Shown: positions 8,108-14,756 of the stretch, piece after piece
How positions within the stretch are numbered: the first letter of the stretch is position 1
Layout of the letters: each line of letters starts with the position of its first letter
Assembly (NCBI GenBank): GCA_905215815.1
Contig: CAJMRN010000048.1
Location: 1-15,279 of the forward strand
Source: an uncultured bacterium
GTDB taxonomy: Bacteria; Actinomycetota; Coriobacteriia; Coriobacteriales; Coriobacteriaceae
Reading direction: 5' to 3'
DNA: 15,279 bases
The notes under the pieces: model-generated
Database searches by the model: none
Seen by the model: only the letters and a program-made list of their open reading frames with translations
Told to the model about the DNA's origin: nothing
Made by a program: the position numbers and the translations under genes

Positions 8108-8329
8108 CTATGCGGCGGTCACCGAAAGGGCGTGGAACTTCTCGCCGGCGCCCTCGACAGCGGCGGTGAGCTGCTCGACGGTCACGGTGTCGGCGCACTC
8201 CACCTGGACGGTCTGGGTCTCGTGATCGGCGTCGGCGTCGGTCACGCCGGCCACGTTGAGCAACGCCGTCTCGACGGTGGCGTCGCAATGGCCGCACATG
8301 AGGCCGGAAGTCTTGATTGTGTAACGCAT
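8108..8329 (-). CDS. copZ: Copper chaperone (HMA domain), CopZ-like
   Basis: A 73-residue heavy-metal-associated domain protein, the usual length for a cytosolic CopZ chaperone that hands Cu(I) to CopA. The metal site is LMCGHC (C12 and C15) in the first loop, followed by the ferredoxin-like fold pattern (TVETALLNVAGV, then TQTVQVECADTVTVEQLTAAVEGAG). The residue before the first Cys is Met where Thr is more usual. The ATG at 8329 is preceded by AGGGAGG at 7-base spacing. The frame stays open upstream for about 40 codons but offers only a TTG at 8383. The gaps to copA (147 bases) and csoR (135 bases) are wide for an operon, so co-transcription is likely but not certain. Confidence 0.93.
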   Translation of the reverse strand: MRYTIKTSGLMCGHCDATVETALLNVAGVTDADADHETQTVQVECADTVTVEQLTAAVEGAGEKFHALSVTAA

Positions 8330-8476
8330 GGGTATTCCTCCCTGTTGTGTCGGCTTTCCCAGGCACCCGACCTTGACCTTCAAGCCGTCGCTCGCGTACC
8401 AAAGTGCGCGTCGCTCCTCTTTCGGGTCAATCTCGGGCGTCTGGAAAACCCGTTCTAGATGGACTTAATGGTGAGC

Positions 8477-10819
8477 CTATTTTGCCACTTTTGGCTTAAA
8501 GGTTTTTAAGCGCAGCGCATTGCTTACGACGCAGACACTCGACAGGCTCATGGCCGCGGCGCCAAACATCGGCGAGAGCTGCCAACCGGTGAGGGGGAAG
8601 AACACGCCCGCCGCCAGCGGAATGCCGATGCCGTTGTAGAACAGCGCCCAGAACAGGTCCTGCTTGATGTTGCGAATTGTGGCGCGCGACAGCTCGATGG
8701 CACGGGCGACGTCCATGAGGTCGCTGCGCATGAGTACCACGTCGGCGCCCTCCTTGGCGATGTCTGCGCCGGTGCCGATAGCAAGGCCCACGTCGGCGCG
8801 CGCCAGGGCGGGGGAGTCATTGATACCGTCGCCCACCATGGCGACCTTGCTGCCCGCATCCTGCAGCTCGCGTACGTGGTGCTCCTTGTCGGCGGGGAGG
8901 ACGTCGGCGATGACCTGTTCGCTGCTCAGCCCCACGCGGCGGGCGATTGCTTCGGCGGTGACTCGGTTGTCGCCGGTGAGCATGCGCACGTCGACGCCAA
9001 GCGAGCGCAGTGCGGCGATGGCTCCGGCACTCGTTTCCTTGACCTCGTCAGCCACGGCAATGGTGCCGGCGAGCTCGCCGTTCTTGGCAAAGAACAGCGG
9101 CGTCTTGCCCTCGGCGGCGAACTGTTCGGCAAGACCCGCGGGCACCTTCGCGCCCAGCTCGTTCATCAGGCGCATATTGCCGGCGGCAATGGCGTTTTGC
9201 CCCTCGCGCGCCGTAACGCCTCGCCCGGGCACGGCGGCAAAGTCCTCGACGGCGCGCGCGACAATCCCTCGCGTCTCGCACTCGGCCATAATCGCCTCGG
9301 CCAGCGGGTGTTCGCTTGAGCGCTCCAGCGCGGCGGCCAGCTTGAGTAGCGCCTTTTCGCTCATGGCGGGCGATCCGTCGGCGCGCGTGGCTACCACGAT
9401 ATCGGTCACGGCAGGCTTGCCGCGAGTGACCGTTCCCGTCTTATCGAGCACCACGGTGCCCACGCTGCGCAGGTTCTCCAGCGCCTCGGCACTCTTAAAC
9501 AGAATGCCCATCTCGGCGCCCTTGCCGGTGCCGACCATAATGGCGACGGGCGTGGCCAGACCCAGTGCGCACGGACAGCTGATTACCAGCACAGCGACGG
9601 CGGAGGTGAGCGCTTCATTCACGCTACCGGTCAGTGCCATCCACACCACAAAGGTCACGGCCGAGATCACGAATACCACGGGAACAAACACACCGGCGAC
9701 CTTGTCGGCCATGCGGGCGATGGGCGCCTTGGTGGCGTTGGCGTCCTCGACGAGCTGGATAATCTTGGCAAGCGACGTGTCGGCGCCCACACGCGTAGCG
9801 CGGAAGGTAAACGAGCCAGTGCGGTTGACGGTGGCGGCGTTGACGGTGTCGCCGGCGGTCTTTTCCACGGGGATGGACTCGCCGGTGAGCGCGCTCTCGT
9901 CCACGGCCGAGCTGCCCTCGAGCACCACGCCATCGACGGGGATGGACTCGCCGGGGCGTACGCGCAGGACCTGGCCGGGAAGGATACTGTCGACGTCGAC
10001 GGTGGTCTCGCTGCCGTCTTCCGCCACGACGGTCGCGGTCTTGGGTGCCAAGTCGATGAGCGCCTCGATAGCGCCGCCGGTTTTGGACTTGCTGCGCGTC
10101 TCGAGGTATTTGCCCACGGTGACGAGCGATAAGATCGTACCTGCGCTCTCAAAATACAGGTTGTCCATGCTCGTCATCATGGCCTCGTGGACCTGACCCG
10201 CGGCTAGCTGGTCGGCCATGATGAACATGGCGTAGAGCGACCAGGCGACGGAAGCGGTCGCGCCCACGGCAATAAGGGCGTCCATGGTGGGCGCGCCGTG
10301 CGCGAGCGATTTAAACCCGTTGATAAAGTACGCGTCGTTGACATAGACGATGGGGATGAGCAGGACGAGCTCGGTGAGGGCGAGCGTCATGCTATGGGTA
10401 TGGTCGGTGAAAATGCCGGGCAGCGGCCAACCGAGCATGTGCCCCATGCCTATGTAGAACAATGGGATGAGGAATACGATCGAGACGATGAGGCGGGTGC
10501 GCATGGCAGAGGCGGCGGCCTCCAGCTTTTTGGTTGGCGACTCCATATGGGCGGTGCCGGACCTGACTTGTGTGCTGCCGTTTGAGCTGGCGGCACCGGT
10601 GCCCGCATCGACGGGCGAGGCCGAGTAGCCCGCGCGGTCGACGGCGGTGCAGATATCGTCGGGGGAGACCTGCGCGGGGTCGTAGTCCACCAGCATAGAG
10701 CCGGCGAGCAGGTTGACGGCGACGCTTTGGACGCCGTCGAGTTTGCTTACGGCGCGGTCCACGTGCGCCTGGCAGGCGGCGCATGTCATGCCACCCACGT
10801 CGAACTTATCTTGAGCCAT
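8477..10819 (-). CDS. copA: Copper-exporting P1B-type ATPase
   Basis: A 780-residue membrane ATPase that exports Cu(I). An N-terminal HMA domain carries MTCAAC (C13, C16). The paired first helices begin near residue 108, and further transmembrane segments lie at about 144-165, 181-202, 222-240, 375-397 and 403-425. Functional motifs are TGES (312-315), the transport site CPC (415-417), the phosphorylated D459 in DKTGT, the HP motif (504-505) and GDGIND (663-668). The last helices hold Y728-N729 and MSLSS (757-761), which are the Cu(I)-specific ligands of the P1B-1 group. A Ser/Gly-rich linker (70-90) separates the HMA domain from the membrane part. The ATG at 10819 has AAGGAG (10825-10830) upstream. 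The promoter and CsoR-type operator lie at 10867-10897. Confidence 0.97.
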   Translation of the reverse strand: MAQDKFDVGGMTCAACQAHVDRAVSKLDGVQSVAVNLLAGSMLVDYDPAQVSPDDICTAVDRAGYSASPVDAGTGAASSNGSTQVRSGTAHMESPTKKLEAAASAMRTRLIVSIVFLIPLFYIGMGHMLGWPLPGIFTDHTHSMTLALTELVLLIPIVYVNDAYFINGFKSLAHGAPTMDALIAVGATASVAWSLYAMFIMADQLAAGQVHEAMMTSMDNLYFESAGTILSLVTVGKYLETRSKSKTGGAIEALIDLAPKTATVVAEDGSETTVDVDSILPGQVLRVRPGESIPVDGVVLEGSSAVDESALTGESIPVEKTAGDTVNAATVNRTGSFTFRATRVGADTSLAKIIQLVEDANATKAPIARMADKVAGVFVPVVFVISAVTFVVWMALTGSVNEALTSAVAVLVISCPCALGLATPVAIMVGTGKGAEMGILFKSAEALENLRSVGTVVLDKTGTVTRGKPAVTDIVVATRADGSPAMSEKALLKLAAALERSSEHPLAEAIMAECETRGIVARAVEDFAAVPGRGVTAREGQNAIAAGNMRLMNELGAKVPAGLAEQFAAEGKTPLFFAKNGELAGTIAVADEVKETSAGAIAALRSLGVDVRMLTGDNRVTAEAIARRVGLSSEQVIADVLPADKEHHVRELQDAGSKVAMVGDGINDSPALARADVGLAIGTGADIAKEGADVVLMRSDLMDVARAIELSRATIRNIKQDLFWALFYNGIGIPLAAGVFFPLTGWQLSPMFGAAAMSLSSVCVVSNALRLKTFKPKVAK

Positions 10820-10866
10820 GGCTTCTCCTTTCTGTGGTTCGGTGTTGGAATTGTTAACCTGCCGAT

Positions 10867-10897
10867 ACTATACACCCATACCCCCTGGGGGTGTCTA
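10867..10897 (-). promoter_or_regulatory. copA promoter with CsoR-type operator
   Basis: On the minus strand a -35-like TAGACA (10892-10897) and a -10 TATAGT (10867-10872) are separated by 19 bases. The operator core lies in this spacer: ACCCCC (10880-10885), T, GGGGGT (10887-10892) on the plus strand, a GC-rich dyad typical of CsoR sites. CsoR bound here would cover the promoter and be released by Cu(I). The predicted leader is about 40 bases and ends in the AAGGAG of copA. Dyad and promoter boxes are directly visible; CsoR binding is inferred from the family. Confidence 0.8.
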
Positions 10898-10939
10898 GTA
10901 CAGAATAAATGTATGACATTTCGCTACAGATGAAGGTAG

Positions 10940-10968
10940 TTGGTTGGCCGATGGACCGTTCCAACCAA
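10940..10968. repeat. Short inverted repeat next to the 57-bp repeat cluster
   Basis: TTGGTTGG (10940-10947) and CCAACCAA (10961-10968) are a perfect 8-bp inverted repeat around 13 bases. It ends 2 bases before copy 5 of the 57-bp family. Such short arms could be chance, but the position suggests it may be part of the repeat cluster's edge. Confidence 0.45.
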
Positions 10969-10970
10969 TC

Positions 10971-11027
10971 ATCTCAATCTGTAACATCTGGACCGGTTTT
11001 TGAACCATAACTGTTACAGATTTAGAC
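10971..11027. repeat. 57-bp palindromic repeat, copy 5
   Basis: The arms ATCTCAATCTGTAAC (10971-10985) and GTTACAGATTTAGAC (11013-11027) flank a 27-base core that contains GGACCGGTTTTTGAACC with internal GGTT/AACC pairing. It is the first of a triplet between the kinase gene end and the copA promoter. The core shares the GACC-n-G-n-TTTTG pattern with copies 6, 7 and 8. Confidence 0.92.
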
Positions 11028-11051
11028 GAACTGTTGAACGGCAGTCCAAAC

Positions 11052-11108
11052 GTCTCAATCCGTAACATATTGACCTGATTTTGCCGAGTAGATGTTACAG
11101 GTCGAGAC
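11052..11108. repeat. 57-bp palindromic repeat, copy 6
   Basis: The arms GTCTCAATCCGTAAC (11052-11066) and GTTACAGGTCGAGAC (11094-11108) pair with mismatches at three positions. This is the most diverged stem of the triplet. It starts 81 bases after copy 5 with a 24-base spacer. Confidence 0.9.
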
Positions 11109-11131
11109 AAACCATCCAGGCCAATCCGAAC

Positions 11132-11188
11132 ATCTTGATCTGTAACATCTAGACCAGTTTTTGAGTTCTAACTGTTACAGATCAAGAC
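11132..11188. repeat. 57-bp palindromic repeat, copy 7
   Basis: The arms ATCTTGATCTGTAAC (11132-11146) and GTTACAGATCAAGAC (11174-11188) pair at all but the outermost base. Both arms carry the TTG/CAA variant where copy 1 has TCA/TGA, so the change is compensated. It starts 80 bases after copy 6 and ends 42 bases before the stop of the DUF6273 frame. Confidence 0.92.
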
Positions 11189-11230
11189 AATTGCCGGGGA
11201 GGGGTCCCGTCACGGCAAGACGCCCGCTGC

Positions 11231-12139
11231 CTAGATGCAGAACCCGGGGATCACACAGGTTCGTTTGTTTGGCTTTTCCGCGGGCGTGGCGTACGTAAAG
11301 GCGTCGCCGTCGTGTCCCACACGGTTTATGTAGAGCGTGCCTTCGGTCTCCGATGAGTCGGGGCTCACCGTGCGCTCCCACCAGCAGGTGTCCTTGCCCT
11401 TCCACTGGCGAACCAACGTCTCGTTCGTGGTATACGGACTTACCTTGAGCTCGCGGAAGAGCTGATACTCCTTGCCTTCGCCGTTATAGATGTCGGCCAG
11501 GTAGTGAAAGCCCTCGGTAAACGACTCGGGCGGCTGCACTCCGCACAGCTCGACCATGGCGGGCAGCCAAAGAGTTGCGGGCAGCTCGCTCAGGCACGAT
11601 GCGCTGCTGGCGGCACCCACGTTATTCGAGATCTTTTTGACAGATTTGATGAGTGCGCGCAACTCGTTGGGCAGCAGCTTAAGGCCGTCGCCGTTGAGCC
11701 ATTCCCGCAGCTCGCAATCTGCCCAGCCGGCGCTCGGCGGTTCAGCCGCAGCGTTGCGCTCGGCAATACCCGCATCGAACATAAACGTCAGCCCGGCCTT
11801 GCCCGTCCCGTCCAGAAGCTCATCGTGACGGATGCCCACAAGCTGCGCGCCAACCTGCAGCCCGTTGGTGAGCGTGACACGCTTGGTACACGGATAGGGG
11901 ATATGCCCATCGGCATCGAGCAGATGATAGCGCTTGGCAATCTCGCGTGCCTCGCTACGGGTCTCGGCGGCCTTAATCTTGAGCGAAATCTCCTGCAGCT
12001 GATCCCAAGTGTAGTCGTCAAGCGAACCGCGGATGCCGTCCAGGTAGTCGGGGATGCCAAAGCCATGGGTCGCCGCCCCAATGACGCTGAGCCCCGCAAC
12101 GGCTGCAACGACGCCACCGATAATAAAGCGGCGGCGGTC
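11231..12139 (-). CDS. Membrane helix plus DUF6273-type domain: out-of-frame 3' half of the kinase gene
   Basis: This frame encodes about 302 residues but has no start codon near its beginning; the first possible one is GTG at 11839, inside the domain. It begins RRRFIIGGVVAAVAGLSVIG, a basic anchor and transmembrane helix. A helical segment (YTWDQLQEISLKIKAAETRSEAREIAKRYHL) and a DUF6273-like domain follow. That domain includes GKAGLTFMFDAGIAERN, ELREWLNGDGLKLLPNELRA, LWLPAMVELCG, a Trp-rich stretch and a final PGFCI. The domain is usually exported and of unknown ligand. The upstream kinase frame leads exactly to this point in another frame, so this is the displaced C-terminal half of one gene of about 693 residues. 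Restoring one C in the CC at about 12137 gives M-T-R-R-R-F and rejoins them. The coordinates are the open span, not a proven separate protein. Confidence 0.8.
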   Translation of the reverse strand, partial: DRRRFIIGGVVAAVAGLSVIGAATHGFGIPDYLDGIRGSLDDYTWDQLQEISLKIKAAETRSEAREIAKRYHLLDADGHIPYPCTKRVTLTNGLQVGAQLVGIRHDELLDGTGKAGLTFMFDAGIAERNAAAEPPSAGWADCELREWLNGDGLKLLPNELRALIKSVKKISNNVGAASSASCLSELPATLWLPAMVELCGVQPPESFTEGFHYLADIYNGEGKEYQLFRELKVSPYTTNETLVRQWKGKDTCWWERTVSPDSSETEGTLYINRVGHDGDAFTYATPAEKPNKRTCVIPGFCI

Positions 12140-13314
12140 ATGGCATCGTGCCGGGCCTGCTCCAGGATCTCTCGCGCGCGCTCGCCGGCGACGTCGACCT
12201 TAAGGTGCGTGCCAGAATCGATATCAATCGCGGCCTCGTCTCCCGTGCCTTCGCGGCCCTCGGATTCGGCATCGGTGAGGTATGCCGAGAGCACCTCGAG
12301 CATCTGCTGCTCGGTGGGACGATCGCACTGCTCGACTGAGAGACCCTTCATGATGATTTGGACGAGCGCTTCATCGCCCTCGCAGCGCGGCTCGAGCGGT
12401 GCCGGCTTGGTCTTGGTCTTTACGAGATAGAACGAGCCGGTTGCAGCGGCGTCCGTCGACTCAAAGTCAAACGGTTTGCGACCGCTATAGAGCTGGTACA
12501 GAATGCTCGAAAGCGCATAGACGTCGATTGCCGGCGAACGGCGAAGGGCCGCGATGCCTTCGATATCCTGCGTGAGCATCTCGGGCGCGGCGTATGCGGG
12601 CGTGGCAAAGCGCCAGATGTCGGCGCGCCGGGTGATCGTGTCGTCGCCGAGAGCCATGGTCGCGGAGCCCATGTCGATGAGGCAGGGGTCAAAGGAACAA
12701 TCAGCAATCTGCTGCTCGAGCGTTCGGCTGGTGGTGCGGAACATGATATTGGCAGGCGACAGGTCGCGATGGATGACCGGATTCACGAGGCCTTGGGTCA
12801 TCAAGAGCGCACGAAGCACGGTGTTTCCGACGGCGGCGACCATCTGGGTGGTCAGCCCGCCCGAGGCGTCGTGCGGAAGCAGAGGCAGCGCCTGCTTGAG
12901 CGAGGTGCCCTCGACCCACTCCATGAGGATGAGCGGGTCATCCTCGCACGATCCGTAGCCATAGACGCGCGGAAATCCGCGCAGGTGCGAGACAGTGCAC
13001 AAGTGACGGTACTCTTCGAACAGCGCGGCGGTGTTTGCCAGGTGTGCGGCCGATTGCTCGGCGGAGCGGTCGGGGGCTTGGCCGGAAAGGATGGCGTTGT
13101 CCTTGAGTAGCTTGACGGCAAAGACCTCGCCGCTCGTGTTGGTCGCGCGCGTCACGTGCCCGATGTTGCCGTTGTTGCGGTGGGCCGTCTGGAGAATAAG
13201 CGTCATAAACCGACGCTTGGCGTCGTCCTCGGCGCTGGGGTCGACCGCCACGGCGGTGTCGAACGTGTCAAGACGGATGAGTTTGTCGCCATAGGCGCTA
13301 TCGGTAGTATCCAT
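11788..13314 (-). CDS. Serine/threonine protein kinase (reading frame breaks near 12137)
   Basis: An eukaryotic-type protein kinase. From ATG 13314 (AAAGGA 6 bases upstream): a glycine-poor loop GNIGHV (49-54), the ATP-binding K68 in FAVKLL, catalytic HRDLSPAN (H182, D184, N189), a metal-binding DMG (214-216) in place of DFG, APE (243-245), D264 in the helix F segment AIDVYALSS, and R332 in the DRP motif. An acidic linker follows to about residue 391 (EQARHDAM). After that the frame turns into Arg/Ser/Pro-rich sequence without domain character until a stop at 11788, so only about 13314-12139 is authentic. The natural continuation, a membrane helix and DUF6273 domain, is in the -1 frame to 11231. 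The gene lies downstream of the FHA gene on the same strand, which suggests a kinase/phosphopeptide-reader pair. A truncated kinase could still be catalytic but would lose its membrane anchor. Confidence 0.88.
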   Translation of the reverse strand: MDTTDSAYGDKLIRLDTFDTAVAVDPSAEDDAKRRFMTLILQTAHRNNGNIGHVTRATNTSGEVFAVKLLKDNAILSGQAPDRSAEQSAAHLANTAALFEEYRHLCTVSHLRGFPRVYGYGSCEDDPLILMEWVEGTSLKQALPLLPHDASGGLTTQMVAAVGNTVLRALLMTQGLVNPVIHRDLSPANIMFRTTSRTLEQQIADCSFDPCLIDMGSATMALGDDTITRRADIWRFATPAYAAPEMLTQDIEGIAALRRSPAIDVYALSSILYQLYSGRKPFDFESTDAAATGSFYLVKTKTKPAPLEPRCEGDEALVQIIMKGLSVEQCDRPTEQQMLEVLSAYLTDAESEGREGTGDEAAIDIDSGTHLKVDVAGERAREILEQARHDAMTAAALLSVASLQPLRGSASLGRRPMALASPTTWTASAVRLTTTLGISCRRFRSRLRPPRPVARHARLPSAIICSMPMGISPIRVPSVSRSPTGCRLARSLWASVTMSFWTGRARPG

Positions 13315-13346
13315 GGCGTTCCTTTGTCTGGCATGGGTTGCCGCGC

Positions 13347-13407
13347 GTACACGTGAGCAGTGCGGATATCGGTAAAGTACCATGATATCCGCACTGCTCA
13401 CGTGTAC
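13347..13407. repeat. 61-bp palindrome with 24-bp perfect arms upstream of the kinase
   Basis: The arm at 13347-13370 (starting GTACACGTGAGCAGTGCGGA) has an exact inverted copy at 13384-13407. The 13-base loop contains a further GGTA/TACC pairing. It lies 32 bases upstream of the kinase start and 78 bases downstream of the FHA stop. The perfect arms point to a recent insertion or strong maintenance. No T run follows, so it is not a standard terminator. Sequence is unrelated to the 57-bp family. Confidence 0.88.
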
Positions 13408-13452
13408 CGCTGAGTATTGTCGTTTACGACACAGAAGGTAGAAGACGAAAGA

Positions 13453-13483
13453 CGGACGGCGACCGTCTTTCGATCGCCGTCCG
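13453..13483 (-). terminator. Probable weak terminator of the FHA gene
   Basis: CGGACGGCGA (13453-13462) and TCGCCGTCCG (13474-13483) form a perfect 10-bp GC-rich stem with an 11-base loop. It begins 2 bases beyond the FHA stop. On the minus strand it is followed by a moderately T-rich tract, GTCTTTCGTCTTCTACC. The tract is broken by C and G, so partial read-through into the kinase gene is expected. Confidence 0.6.
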
Positions 13484-13485
13484 CG

Positions 13486-14448
13486 CTAGTCCACAATGAC
13501 TAGGAATGTCGTGTAGAGACCCAGATGGAGCCTGTCGCTGTTTTCGATTTCCACTGGGGGATAGATCTTGCCGGGCTCGCGTAGGTCGCGCGGCGGCTCG
13601 ATTACGATATCGCCGTCGCCCGCGCCCGATTCGAGCACCGTGCCGTTGGTCGATCCAAGGCCCTGGGCGTACCAGTGCTCACCCTCAAGCCAAATGCGAA
13701 GATGTTCGCGCGATGCGTCGGCGCCCACATCGGTGATGCTGGGCGAGGTTTTGGGCAAGGATCCAATTACCGTGCCACGCGGATCGCGTGTGAGGGGATG
13801 GATTTGCATGTCGACGCAGTTGTCGGCATGTGTCCTGAGCAGACCGAGGTTGGGAGCGACGGCGTGCGGCTGATCCAGACTGCCCATAAAGCCACGTCCG
13901 ACGGTAGTTTCGGTGGTGCCAAAGTGCCCACCCGTCTTGCTGTCGCAAAAGCGCTCGACGGTGGCCACGCCCTGAACGGGATCGGCGAGCGCCCCCGTTG
14001 CCACAAAGAGCATAAGGTAAAGCGTGCTTTTCTCACGCACGGCATTGCCGTCAAAGTTGTCGATGCGATTGAGGGCATTTGCATATAGGCGGCTGTCCAG
14101 CTTGTAGCTGGCGAGAGCCGACATCATTTCGTTGGCGGCCGGACCGCGATAGTGCTCGGCGATTGCCCGATAGGCGGACTCGCCGCCGCCGAGCTTGCTG
14201 CAGATTGCCGCGGAAAGGTTGAGCGTGGTGACGGTAAAGTCGCTGTAGATGGCGGGCGCGCACTGGTCAGGCTTGCGATGGACGATGTAACGGGTGAGAT
14301 ACGAGCGGTTGGAAGAGCATTTCTCGAGCAGGGTACTGCCGAGATAAGAGTTTCCATTGATGAGCATTCGGGCGATCTCGAGATGTTTAAGACCGCCGAA
14401 CGAGCGAATATCGTTATAGAGGACCGAGCAAGGTGTCTCTGCTGCCAC
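13486..14448 (-). CDS. FHA domain protein
   Basis: A 320-residue protein with a C-terminal forkhead-associated domain (about 215-320), which in the family binds phosphothreonine peptides. The signature residues are present: the first-strand GSLP region (229-232), S246-R247-E-H-L, WYAQGLGSTNGT (259-270) and the closing strands SDRLHLGLYTTFLVI. The N-terminal ~200 residues look mostly helical, contain several cysteines (C43, C63, C83, C168, C210) and match no family I recognise. No signal peptide or membrane helix is seen. The GTG at 14448 was chosen because AAAGGAGG lies 5 bases upstream; an open extension to a TTG at 14478 has no site. The kinase gene follows on the same strand, making it the likely partner. 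The gap between them holds a weak terminator and a 61-bp palindrome. Confidence 0.88.
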   Translation of the reverse strand: MAAETPCSVLYNDIRSFGGLKHLEIARMLINGNSYLGSTLLEKCSSNRSYLTRYIVHRKPDQCAPAIYSDFTVTTLNLSAAICSKLGGGESAYRAIAEHYRGPAANEMMSALASYKLDSRLYANALNRIDNFDGNAVREKSTLYLMLFVATGALADPVQGVATVERFCDSKTGGHFGTTETTVGRGFMGSLDQPHAVAPNLGLLRTHADNCVDMQIHPLTRDPRGTVIGSLPKTSPSITDVGADASREHLRIWLEGEHWYAQGLGSTNGTVLESGAGDGDIVIEPPRDLREPGKIYPPVEIENSDRLHLGLYTTFLVIVD

Positions 14449-14555
14449 GGATACCTCCTTTGATTGCTTCCTAGCCAATATGGCGATAGGAATTAATGGC
14501 TCCCGGTGGGCGACGTATTAAATGGCTGCGCAATATACAGCGTAACCAAAGCAAC

Positions 14556-14583
14556 ATTATAGGCCACATGTTCGAAATTGCAG
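14556..14583 (-). promoter_or_regulatory. Candidate promoter of the FHA gene
   Basis: On the minus strand there is a consensus -10 TATAAT (14556-14561) and a partial -35 CTGCAA (14578-14583) with a 16-base spacer. This would give a leader of about 100 bases to the GTG at 14448. The -10 is a strong match in a GC-rich genome; the -35 is poor. Copy 8 of the 57-bp palindrome begins 45 bases further upstream. Confidence 0.45.
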
Positions 14584-14627
14584 GAAGACTGAGAGATTTG
14601 GTTTGGACTGGACGGAAATCCCCCTCT

Positions 14628-14684
14628 GTCTTGTTCTGTAACATTTGGACCCGGTTTTGCCCTGCATCTGTTACAGATTGAGAC
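14628..14684. repeat. 57-bp palindromic repeat, copy 8
   Basis: The arms GTCTTGTTCTGTAAC (14628-14642) and GTTACAGATTGAGAC (14670-14684) pair with three mismatches near the outer ends. The core shares the GACC-n-G-n-TTTTG pattern of copies 5-7, while the left arm variant CTTGTTCTGTAAC is shared with copy 2. This single copy lies between the divergent FHA and helicase genes. No second copy was found 80 bases to either side. Confidence 0.92.
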
Positions 14685-14750
14685 AATCAGCCGGACCCGC
14701 CGCGTCCGCCTCGTCATCTGTGATTTACGTGGGGGCATACGGAGTACGGG

Positions 14751-14756
14751 TATACT
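14751..14756 (+). promoter_or_regulatory. Candidate -10 of the helicase gene
   Basis: TATACT preceded by GGG sits about 200 bases upstream of the helicase ATG. No good -35 is found at 16-18 bases; the nearest T-rich hexamer, TTTACG (14724-14729), is 21 bases away. The site is plausible but not secure. Confidence 0.35.

Noticed and set aside
8664..10196. 510-residue plus-strand open frame opposite copA
   Set aside because: The product is Ser/Ala/Thr-rich without motifs, and copA on the other strand is unambiguous.
12100..12145. Programmed -1 ribosomal frameshift in the kinase gene
   Set aside because: The junction codons (ATG ACC GCC GCC GCT TTA TTA) do not form an X-XXY-YYZ heptamer, and a single missing C explains the break fully.
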